Shown: positions 1-18,394 of the stretch, piece by piece
How the letters are laid out: every line of letters begins with the position of its first letter
Position numbering within the stretch: the stretch's first letter is position 1
Assembly (NCBI GenBank): GCA_027600665.1
Contig: JADGJL010000161.1
Location: 1-35,999, forward strand
Length of the DNA stretch: 35,999 bases
Direction of reading: 5' to 3'
DNA from: Irineochytrium annulatum
Lineage: Eukaryota > Chytridiomycota > Chytridiomycetes > Chytridiales > Chytridiaceae
Notes under the pieces: model-generated
Seen by the model: only the letters and a program-made list of their open reading frames with translations
Database searches by the model: none
What the model was told of the DNA's origin: nothing
Made by a program: the position numbers and the translations under genes

Positions 1-428
1 CGCCCCCGAGGTTCCAGAAGCTCCAGACCATGGTTGCTTCTTCTTTTGCTGCTGACCCATCTCCTCTTTTGCCAAGAGAACATGCTGCCTTTCAGCAGCT
101 AGAGTGAGCTCGCGTTGCTTCATACTCCTCTGCTTGTCCACGTTCCTCTTGATCACGTACGCTTTCATCCTCGCGTAATCTTTCGTCATCGCCATGGTAT
201 CAAAATGCATCCAGTACATGTTCTGACGACTCTCATCCATGCCGAGGCGGTACCTCTTGTCCACGGGAGGTTCAGTCCCTCCATCCCATCCTACCTCGTC
301 GGCTTCCTCCACTCCACCGACACCTCACCTTCGGACACGCGTCTGGACTCGCTCAAGCAACCCTCCGAGGACAAACAAGAGTGATACCCTCACGTGCTTG
401 TTGGACTCTTTGGAATACCATCCCACAT
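1..428 (-). CDS. 5' part of an unrecognised protein gene, cut by the window edge
   Basis: I do not recognise this family. Reading leftward from an ATG at 428, a spliced model gives a short N-terminus, MWDGIPKSPTST, then an exon containing VEWRKPTR, then a long open exon across 240-1 beginning near MDESRQNMYWMHFDTMAMTK. Both inferred introns are GT-AG and the phases join: one starts at GTGAGG after the first exon, the other at GTAGGA and ends just before the codons for YRLGMDES. The visible product is rich in Lys, Arg, Gln and Glu (for example NVDKQRSMKQRELTLAAE) and looks helical, perhaps coiled-coil, ending at the edge in a KKK/QPW stretch. A simpler alternative is a start at the Met codon at 238-240. 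The 3' part lies outside the window, so length and function cannot be judged. Confidence 0.5.
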
Positions 429-599
429 TTGTTTCTCAATAAAGGACCTTTGACGAATTCGGAAGGTTGAATTCCAGCAACAAGACTCATCACTCAATAC
501 ATTCACAATGTGAACGCATTTGATGGCATCTTGCGCGTATTATTAACAATCTAGAACTCCAAACCTGTGAAAGCAAAGTAGTTTGCATGCAGTAACATA

Positions 600-1260
600 T
601 ATTGCATATACTATGCTGAGGTTTCTAGGATTTTTGTTCGAAGTATTTGCAATTTTTTCACGAAGGTGTCTTGCGATTGCTTGCGATATGAAGGTCGAGG
701 CCACCATCCGGAAGCTCGGCAGTCTGGAGAAGATGATTAGGAACGCGCCGCGGGGTCTCCAACCTTGGACGACAAAACGAAGGCCACGTTTGACTCCATC
801 ATGCATGGTATCCACGAGACCAAGCACCTGTAGGAAACGGAAGAGGAAGAGGAGGTGGAGGCGGAGGAGATGGGGATGACAATAAGGATGAGAGTGTGGA
901 AGAGGGAGAAGTCGAGGAGGAGTTGCTCCCAGCGACAACATCCAGGACCTATGCCACTAAATCCGGGACTTTGGCCCTCACCCAAAAACAACTCCAACTT
1001 TTAGGAAAGGGAAAGCTCCGGTTGCTCCTCTTACTGGTAGTCGCCCCGACTACCACGTCACGAATTGCAGTATTAAGCTATTTAATGAAGTGAGCAATTC
1101 TACTACATCTGATTTCCTGGATTGCGCCTAATGGTTTCTGTACCAGGATTTTACGGGGTTCTGGTGAAATACAACAAGGAGGTGATGCAGACAAAGATGC
1201 CTACCAATGAGAGGCGATTTCAACCGGCACTTTAATGCTGTCCTCCGAACTCAGCTGTAA
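600..1260 (+). pseudogene. Broken coding-like sequence in shifting frames
   Basis: Several protein-like blocks follow one another but do not share a frame and cannot be joined by introns of the size used here. The block from the ATG at 688 (MKVEATIRKLGSLEKMIRN) gives way, in another frame, to SPTLDDKTKATFDSIMHGI and then to a TAG stop. A purine-rich tract around 835-925 follows, coding for Glu- or Gly-rich low complexity. Further blocks are GKAPVAPLTGSRPDYHVTNC near 1012-1070 and GFYGVLVKYNKEV near 1146. This pattern fits a decayed gene. A real gene with sequencing indels, or chance, are alternatives. I do not recognise the family. Confidence 0.25.
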
Positions 1261-1831
1261 CCCTATTGTGCCAAAAAGCAGGAGGGGTTGACCACAAGCA
1301 CTCTGTCCAAACTCATATGCTCCCGATAATTAAGGCGCGTCTGGATTTTGAGGGCCATTCTGCCTTTTGGATATCCCAGTGAGAGGTAGGATGACGGGAC
1401 TCCGGTCAGTCGAAGCACAGTGGAAACAATTCTGTAAGCTTATGATGCAATTTTTAATGTTTACTAGACATTCACATTTGCGTCTTTCGCAACTTTATCT
1501 TGAGCAGAAGGCCCCTTTTGCGCGGGATTTCCGCTTTGGCGCCTGTTTTCCGCGCGACGGAGCGGAAAGGGAAGCATTTATTACGCTTATGCGGAATCTT
1601 GGCGGAATGGATGCGGGATTAGGATTTTTTATTTCGCCCTTCTCGGAACGGAACTGGAAAGAGGGATATTTCTGTTTCGATGTTTACACTCATGCATCTC
1701 TTACTACTATGCCCGTATCAACAAGTCCTATCTATATCCGCATCAACACGTAATACTATTAATAATTAAGGGGTATACGTCGCCGTGCCTCCATCCTGCT
1801 CCTACCATTCTTATTAACATGCACTAACAGC
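1261..1831. other. Spacer 3' of TOR with a GCGGAA/TTCCGC cluster
   Basis: No gene is supported here. A 128-codon open frame at 1367-1753 (+) matches no family I know. It covers an odd stretch in which the hexamer GCGGAA or its complement TTCCGC occurs five times in about 80 bp (1529, 1548, 1562, 1591, 1602), with near copies alongside. The copies at 1547-1553 and 1562-1568 form a 7-bp inverted repeat with an 8-nt loop. This looks like a repeat or a protein-binding cluster more than coding sequence. Confidence 0.35.
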
Positions 1832-10875
<9,044 letters not shown>

Positions 10876-12654
10876 CAAATGTTGCTGCGTGGAAATGCTA
10901 GGGCCCTATCAATGATGCCGATCACCGGGTGGACTCGTCTCTGTGTAAGACTGGACTCCCGCTTTGGGCTGTTTCAACGGTGTACGACTGGACTCCCGCT
11001 TTAGGCAGATAGCGGATAGCGGGGCCAACCTGGACGCGGCAGCGGGCCTACGCCAGCCTCAGCTGCGCGGCTGGTGTAGAGTGGATAGCTCGGGGAAAGG
11101 CTGCTGGCGGTCAGTCGATCGTCGGATGGTTGGCGTTCAGGCCAAGAGGACGGAGACATACACAAGGCGTGGAGGTGACGGCGGAACACAGGCGTGGGAG
11201 GGTTGCAGATAAGTGCGATCACAGAACCCCTTGGACACGCGATCGGTGAAGCTCTGAAGCAGATGGTTCGCGCCCCATGAGATGCTGGAGCCGTATCGAG
11301 AGGGGAACGAGGAGGACGAGGGGCGACCGGGTGTGGCAACTCGCATCTTGGACAACAACCGAGGCGGGCCATTCTAATGTTTGATGCCGTAACGTGTGAT
11401 GTGCTGTTTGGAGGGTGGACATGACGCAGTATGAGGCGACTTTTGCAACTTATTCGGAGAAATAAATTTTACGAGTATCAATAAGGATTACGTAATTGAT
11501 TGGTACAGCCAACTGGAGCGAGTGTACCAGGTCCATAACAGGAACAAGATCCATTCCAGCTCTAGTTCGGTTGTTCTCGTTCACCTTACGAAAGATGCAT
11601 CTAAGAGCCAGTCTCGTGCTCCTGCTCGTGCCACCCCCCCCCCCCAAAAAAAAACTTCTCCGTACCACATCACTCTCCCGGCTGTCGTCACAATACCAAA
11701 CGCATCCGCTGTACACGAGCGGACGGCTGGCGAGATGTCCCAACTCCCCAGCAGAGCCGGCGTCGGGATGCAGCCGAGTAAAAAAAAGTTACCGAGGCCT
11801 GATGTGTGGCGACATCGGGCGCGGTCGGAGGGGCGAAAACGTGGGGAGGACCATGTGTTTGAGTGGCATTGCAGGTTGGGAAAGGAAATAAGTAGAAAAT
11901 GCCGCGACAGCGTCCGAAGGCGAGGTGGTCTCTTCCTTCCGCCCCACATTCAGTCGTGTACGTGGGTCATCCAAGTCCGCACGCCACCTCTCTGTCAGCG
12001 CAGACAGTCATCTCGACATCCGAAGCCCAACGACGCCGCTACCGCCTCTCGCAGCAGACGGCGACTCGGCCAGACGTGAGTTCGCAAATATCGCCACGCG
12101 CCAGTCCATCCCGCCGCCTTCGTCGTCAGCAGCCGACTCCCTCATGCCGATCACATTCTGCAATGAAACACAAGAGATTTAACAAGAAGTCCAAGGCCGC
12201 GGCCTTCAACAAACGAAGGCAGCGCAAGAGGCTGGCAGGGATGACGAGAGCGTCGGAATGATGCCGAAGAGGCTTTCCCACGCCATCCGCACCGTCCAGG
12301 GAACAGATTCAGAAGCGTATAATAGGCGACCGTGCCGACTGGTGGTTCGCGGCCAGGAGTGGTGCAATCTCGCTGTGCTGTGCAGTTCGCTTGATATAAC
12401 CTCAGCGCAGATCCATCTTGAAGTGGCTCAAGCGCTGTCAAAGCCTGGCCATCGGCATTGCACTTGGCCACATCTCAATCAGCGACCATCGCTTGCTCGT
12501 GCCATCCCGGCCATCCCCTCTGGTTCACGCCTGCTTGATCTGCAACATTTTCACGGTCTTACTGCTATCCTCGTCGCAAGCCTCCCGCACAGGTGCTGCT
12601 AGTTCTCACTTCCACACTTTGCTGACGTCCAATTTGAACAGCAGATTGTAAGGG
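10876..12654. other. GC-rich divergent spacer between TOR and the arrestin gene
   Basis: About 1.8 kb separates two diverging genes. Several open frames of 60-185 codons overlap on both strands (for example 11001-11372 minus, 11522-12079 plus), which is expected by chance in stop-poor, GC-rich DNA. None resembles a known family. One spliced reading on the plus strand (about 11010-11209, a GTGCGA...CAG intron, then a frame to the stop near 11376 containing HEMLEPYREGNEEDEGRPG) joins in phase but has no start codon and no recognisable product. The spacer also holds a 26-bp direct repeat (10944-10969 and 10981-11006) and a run of 12 C followed by 9 A near 11634-11654. It presumably carries both promoters. 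Confidence 0.4.
10944..11006 (+). repeat. Pair of 26-bp direct repeats
   Basis: Two copies of TGTAMGACTGGACTCCCGCT followed by TTRGGC lie at 10944-10969 and 10981-11006, offset by 37 bp and differing at two positions. They sit about 70 bp upstream of the inferred TOR start. A local duplication or a duplicated regulatory site are both possible. Confidence 0.6.
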
Positions 12655-14168
12655 ATGTTCACGCCCAAGGTCCAGCTGCAGGCCGTGTCCTGCGAGGACA
12701 TTCACATCCCTGCAAGAGGTGCGATGCCGTCCACGCCCCTGACCTACCGAGGATGTTTCGTCGCTATCATCAACCGAGCATGCAAAGTTTCCAGTGTGGT
12801 CCTGACCCTGAAATCATGCGTCCTCCCAAACACCTTCGTGTGCGTCCTACCCTCAAACTCCTGTTAATAATATTTATAGCTATTGCTTTCATTAGTGACT
12901 AATTCTCTACTCATAGATGGGCCACTGTCGTCTCAAATACCTTGTTCGCGCCGAGTAACGGGGAAGAGTACGAAGAGCTCGAAGCTGGCCGGAGACTGGA
13001 GCTGCCGTTTGCAATCCCTCTCACGCCACTGCTGCCTCAACTCGTTGCCTCCTTTCAAGGGGCGATACCCATACGGCAGGATGAGGGCGAGCGGGAGAGT
13101 TTTGGGCGAACGCGAGAATGCGGAAAGGCGTATCGCTTCGACTTGGTGCTTAACGGCATTAAAGGACAGTTCTGGGACCTTGAGATCGGCGTGAAAGTTA
13201 AGCACGTGCTGCCGCTATGGTGGTTAACTGCGGATGATGAGCAACCAACGCGCGTCGTAAAGATCGAGTCTCGAAAGGGGCACTTTAGCGTTAAGATTGT
13301 GCACCCGCGGGCGGTTTTTCTGGGCGGCATATCGGACACCTTGGCGAAAGTAGACGTGGTGTTGAAGCCGTCGCCAGCCGCAGAGGAGTCGGCAAGCGAC
13401 AAACTTGGTCTTGAAGACATTTTTAAAATTGAATGTACCGTGGTGGAGGACGGCTGGACAATTGATCAAAAGGACATGAGTTCAGCCGGGTGGTCCCACA
13501 ATTCGCCCGAACCCCTGCGGAAAACGCCAACGCTCGCCTACCTTCCGAAAGACAAAGGCATCAACTCCTCCTCACTAACAGCGTCGGGCAGCGTGACCGA
13601 TAAATACCTCCACGCGCAATTCTTCATCCCTGTAACTAACCTCCGTCCCGACTGGAAAAGCGCCGAGTTCTTTGTCGAGCACTCCATCGTCATCAAACTC
13701 TACTTCAACCGGAAGAACGGCGTATCTTATAAAAAGTCGTTCCACTCGTCTCCGTTCTCAGGCAGCGGGATATACAAGCGGGGATCCGTTAACAACCTGT
13801 TTCACTCCTCGCAAGATCAGGAGGACGACTCAATCTCCGTTCCGCTCCGCGTCGTGACCCAGGCCGACCCTGCTGACACCGTCGTCCAAGCCGTCGAAGT
13901 CGTTCCGGGCTGGGACCTGCACTTGCCGCGGACGGTCCTGTTTGAGCGGCGCGGGGGGATCGCGAATTTTATGCCTCCACCGGAGTACTGCGGCGGGCTG
14001 ACGGGGAGTGGCGACGGCTTGGAGGTGGATGTTGGGGCTAACCATGAGGAGGCGGGTACGGAGCAGGAGCCGCCGGAGTACCTTGCCGGCCCCGTGGGTG
14101 AAGCATACGATCCCAGACGGCGCCCGAAGCATCGATTCGAGGCGACGGAGGATGAGAACACTTCCTAG
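12655..14168 (+). CDS. Alpha-arrestin (ART/ARRDC family) with two PPEY motifs
   Basis: Alpha-arrestins recruit HECT ubiquitin ligases of the Rsp5/NEDD4 type to membrane transporters and receptors so that these are endocytosed. The model has two exons. Exon 1 starts at the ATG at 12655 (an in-frame TAA lies just upstream) and holds the first arrestin strands, LTYRGCFVAIINRACKVSSV. An inferred intron (12840-12916, phase 2) joins to WATVVSNTLFAPSNGEEYEE. Exon 2 continues with the hallmark EAGRRLELPFAIPLTPLLP, the N-domain, then the C-domain (about 13560-13930). The tail has PPPEY (codons 13974-13988) and EPPEY (14067-14081), matching the PPxY ligand of WW domains. The product is about 478 residues. 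The gene faces away from TOR and converges on CFAP57, with 177 bp between stop codons. The class is clear; the exact intron edges and target cargo are inferred or unknown. Confidence 0.85.
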
Positions 14169-14345
14169 CATGGCAAATTTATTGTTTGCCCTTACATTTT
14201 ACAATGTTTCCTTAGAGTTGACCCCCTTGCACATCCGTCACTTAAATAGTAATGCCGGCAGGCCCTCACTGCTTGTCTTGCATCGTTGAACCTTTGACTT
14301 GACCTGCTTAGCACGTCAGTGAAAGTCTTCGAGTGGATCCAAATA

Positions 14346-17300
14346 TCAACGAACCGCCTCATAGTCCTTCCGTAGAATGTTAATCTCCGATATCAACACA
14401 ACGTTTTCCTGCATGATCCTCAGATTCTCCGTGTATCTGGACTCCTCGCCCTTGAGCAGCTTGTGCCGGAGCGTCGCGATGGTCCTCTCCAGGTGCTCGC
14501 GTTGCCTTGCCTCCTCCATCTCCTCCTCTAGCGGCCCACCGTCGTCCGATCTTCGTTGAAGGCTCTTCTTCGTGGCCACAGGCTTCGACGACGACCGAGA
14601 ACTGTCGTCGTCGATGACGTTATACTTTTGGAAGGTGGATATGAGGGTATGCTGTCACCGAAGTCGGTAAGTCACTAAATATTAAACGAGGTTCTACCTT
14701 TAGGTCGTTAATGTCATCCGAGTCCTTCGAAAGCGTCTGCACATCGTTCTGAATACGGCGAACGATTGTCTTTATGTCCCTGCATTTGCCGCTCTCAACA
14801 CAGGCCTCCATCTGCGTAGCGCGCAGCTTGAGGACGAGGTCTTGAATAGTCGTGTCCAGGATATCGTGACCCTTGTGATATTGATGAAGCTCATCGTCCA
14901 TTTCCTATTTCTGTTGGCGGCCACGTTATAGATAGCAAGATAGTTACCTTTATTTGCCTGGATAAGAGCACAATGTCCTTCTCCCGTGGCTCTACCTGCT
15001 TCTTCAACTCTGCAATCTTGTAATCTAAAACAAATTTGAACTTCTCCAGCTCCTGGTTTTTCTTTTTGAGATCGTAGATCCGTTTCTCCTTATCTTGAAT
15101 TGTGTCGTCACGTTCTTGCATCTGCATCGCGTTAGGCAATGATATCACCCGACGTTCACCTCTCTCTTGACCCCAATTATGTCCTTCTCCAAGCCCTTGA
15201 TGATGCTGTGCAGGCGCCGCTCCTCCGTAAACATCTTGTTTAGGCCTCCCTTATTGTCCTCAATTTCTGTCGTCAACTTCTCAAACCTAGACCTCATGTT
15301 TTGGTTCTCCTCCTTTATGGCCTTCAGCGACTCGCGCTCCACCTTCAGCTTCGTCTCGAAGGTATAGCCGATTTGAAGGACTTCGTGGTTCGCGTCCTCC
15401 TCTATCTCCAAGAGATGCACTTCGAAGTCTTTAACTTGTCTCGAGAATTGCGAGCGCAGCTAGACGGTCTTGTCAACAGCGAGCGTAACTGTGTTTTCCT
15501 CACCTGCTGAATCTCATCTATTTTTTCTTGCACGCGCTTGCGGTAAAAGTCCGTTATCTGGGTCACCCGCGACGAATGGAACGTCTCCGTGTCATTAATC
15601 TGCTTCTCCCAAGCACTCTTCAACTGAGCTGTTCTCTGAGAAAGCTCTTGAAACTTTTCCGACTCCGCAGCTATCTTGACATTGAAAGCGGTCTTCACCT
15701 CCTCCACTTCTGCCCCGTTGACAATCTTTGCGGTGTCGAGCTCCGCCTTGTGGTTCAGCTCGTTCGCCGCTCGGTCGTTCTGCAAGGCAGAGGTCAACTG
15801 CTTAAGTCCCTCTATCTCTGTCATGTATTTATCCGTTAATTCCTTCAGCTTTTCGCTGTAGTTCAGGTCCTTCAGGCGCAATTGGGTTTCGTTTTCGCTC
15901 TTGAGTGCCTCAACCCTCTGACGGAGCTCGATCATCAGCTTCTGGTTGTCCTTCAAATCTGATTTTGTAACAAGGATCTGCACAAGCGGTTAGCTAATGT
16001 CAACGATCTAAGTATGAAACCTCATCCGAGTAAACCCAGTCTTTCTCGCGCTTCAACCCGCGCTGTTCCTTATCTTGCACTCGATAAATCCACAGACAGC
16101 CATCCTCTCCACAGGTGAACACATGTGAATCGTCATATGAAACTCGCATCCGCGTCACAGGGGCAGAATGACACAGCAACTCAACGCTCTCATTGCCGGT
16201 CTGGTCAATACCGAACGGATATTTATAAGCACGTATGCCTCCCTTGCCGGTGGCTATTACAACGTTAATAAATCATTAGGTGTTTCAGGATGCGCACCTG
16301 CGAAGAAAAGCTTGCCAGAGCGTGCAATTGAGACTAAGAAAGTAAGTTAGTACGTTGAGGGCCGGATGGACGTCGTACTATGCGTATAGATACTCTTCGT
16401 CGGAATCTCGCGGAAGATATGGGAATCAGCAATTTCCTAATTATGCAGTTAGCATCGTGTGGTCATGGGCGCTCTACCTTCACGACGCCGTCCGAGCCAA
16501 CTGCATATATCGTCTTCGCATCTGTAGTATAGCAAGCGGATGTGAATAGTACGCCCTTGCCGGCGACCTCGCCTTCCCGCTTCAACGAGCTGATGTTCCA
16601 ATCAAACACGTTCCCGTCCAGGCCGCAACTGACCAGCTTCGAGTCATCCTGCGACCAACATATTGACCTGACTTTCCCCGAGTGGCCCTTCAGGTTCCCG
16701 ATGGTCTCAAAGGACCATGTGCTGTAAATGCAAATGGTTGACCCGTAGACGGAAGCGAAGTACTGTCCACCGTTACTGAAACGACACTCTCTGCAGCCAC
16801 GGATGTTCGACTCCCAGAAAGGCCGAATGTCGTCTATCAAAACGTTCATCAACTTTAGGGAATCGGCGAAACCCACGAGGACGTACAGCCCTGAGGGGTG
16901 AAGAGCAATGCTGTTTGAAATGTAAGCCTCGTTTATAAGCGCGGGTATACCTCAAAGGCTCATCGTCGAAGTACTTGATGACCTCAATCGTGTTCTCCAC
17001 ATAATTCCATATCCTAACCGACTTATCGGCCCCACACGTCGCTATCAGTGGCTTCCTGGCGCAAGTGTCCATCCCCAAAACGTGGCCGTTGTGAAAGGGT
17101 TGAGCTAACCGATCGCATTTTATCTCTTCACCCTTTGAAGAGTCGGCGTCTAGGGTTACGACGTATATTTGGCTGTTGCCGAGCGTGCAAACGGCCATGT
17201 CCTCGGCAGGACTGAGAGCAATGCATCCCACAGTGCTGTCCTCCAGAAGAAACTCCTTGTTCTTCTTGTAGAGGTAGGTGTCGTCTGTCCGCTCAAACAG

Positions 17301-18233
17301 GACGCACACACCAGTCGAGGTGCCCGCCATGACCCCGCCGGCAAAGGACGTAACGGTCCCAATACACGGGGGCTTTGAGGACAGGGTGCTGGACATTGGC
17401 ACAACATACGAGATCTCCAAAATGAGGTCACCGGAATCAAAAATAAGCAGCTTCGAATCCTCCGTGCCCGCGATAATTCGAACGTCATTGATCCAGCAAT
17501 GACAAAGAAGGTTCTACGACAAGTAAGGAGCATCAGACGGAGAGGGGAGAAATCGAACCTTGTCTGGTTTCTGTTGGTTAATTAACTTAAAGTTCCCCTC
17601 CTGATACCGGAATATCCGGAATATGCCGTTGCCCGTGACACAAACTTGAGTATTGGAGAGATCAAAAGGGTTGCAAGTCATCTGATGTATTTCTGCGTTG
17701 TTATTGCTAGTTGACTTGACGCTCCCTAACAACTTGGTTTTCTCCCACGACCAATAGTACAGACACCTGCAGTCTGTCAATATCACACTGCCGGCAAAAC
17801 ACCATACCAGTCTGGAGCGCCAGATTGTGCGATAACATGCTTGGAGTCATTTGTAAAGGAAACGGCAATAATTTCCTGAGAACTCCAGTTAACATTGCGT
17901 AGCTATAAACAGCGCTACTTTGGACAGAGCCCCTTCCGCCGGCATCAAAATCTTCCTTCGGCGCAAGTTTTGTAGATCGAGGATGATGACGAAGGGTCCC
18001 TTGTCAATGCTTTTCACGGCCACGGCCGCGTACGCCTGGCCCGAGCTGATGTGCATCGTTGTGATTCCATCCCCTTCGTTGACGGGCAGAAACCGTTGAA
18101 TCTTTTGCTCCACGTTGTATTGAACTAGCTGCGTCCCGGCGGGATAGAGGATAGTCTGCTCATCGAGGTACGTCACGTTGTTTCTGACCTCCCTATTGAG
18201 CCCAAAGACGTGCGATGCGATGACTTCCGACAT
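14346..18233 (-). CDS. CFAP57: Cilia- and flagella-associated protein 57 (WDR65/FAP57)
   Basis: CFAP57 is an axonemal protein that helps dock inner-arm dyneins and nearby regulatory complexes on doublet microtubules. It starts at the ATG at 18233 ([19 protein letters not shown]), followed by the characteristic [12 protein letters not shown]. The N-terminal half (18233 to about 16030) is a WD40 double propeller with blocks such as [46 protein letters not shown] and [19 protein letters not shown]. The C-terminal half (about 16020-14346) is a long coiled coil rich in Glu, Lys and Leu, ending [20 protein letters not shown]. This order is diagnostic of CFAP57. Several short introns break the frame; I saw no damage. 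Its presence implies that the organism makes motile flagella. It shares a short upstream region with DENND11. Confidence 0.93.
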
Positions 18234-18394
18234 AATGGCGTGATGGCGCTGCTACTGCTACTGCTGGTGCCAGGACGACGAGGATGCTGCTGTCAGGTGA
18301 ATGAGGTGTTGTCACAGCGAAGAGCTGTATGAGGTCGTCAAAAACTCCTTTAGCCAACCACCATATACGCGATCGTGGCTTTGGCTGCAGGTCC
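18234..18394. promoter_or_regulatory. Shared upstream region of CFAP57 and DENND11
   Basis: Only 161 bp lie between the CFAP57 start (18233, minus) and the chosen DENND11 start (18395, plus). If DENND11 begins at the upstream in-frame ATG at 18329, the gap is 95 bp. The interval contains a short GCTACTGCTACTGCTGG run near 18250. I could not see a clear TATA box or RFX X-box. A bidirectional promoter is inferred from spacing alone. Confidence 0.5.

Noticed and set aside
11634..11654. Run of 12 C then 9 A
   Set aside because: Simple homopolymer junction; interesting only as a slippage-prone site and possibly an assembly artefact.
11001..12079. Overlapping open frames of 60-185 codons on both strands in the TOR-arrestin spacer
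   Set aside because: They overlap each other on opposite strands, resemble no family, are Arg/Ser/Pro-rich in the way chance GC-rich frames are, and have no supporting splice pattern.
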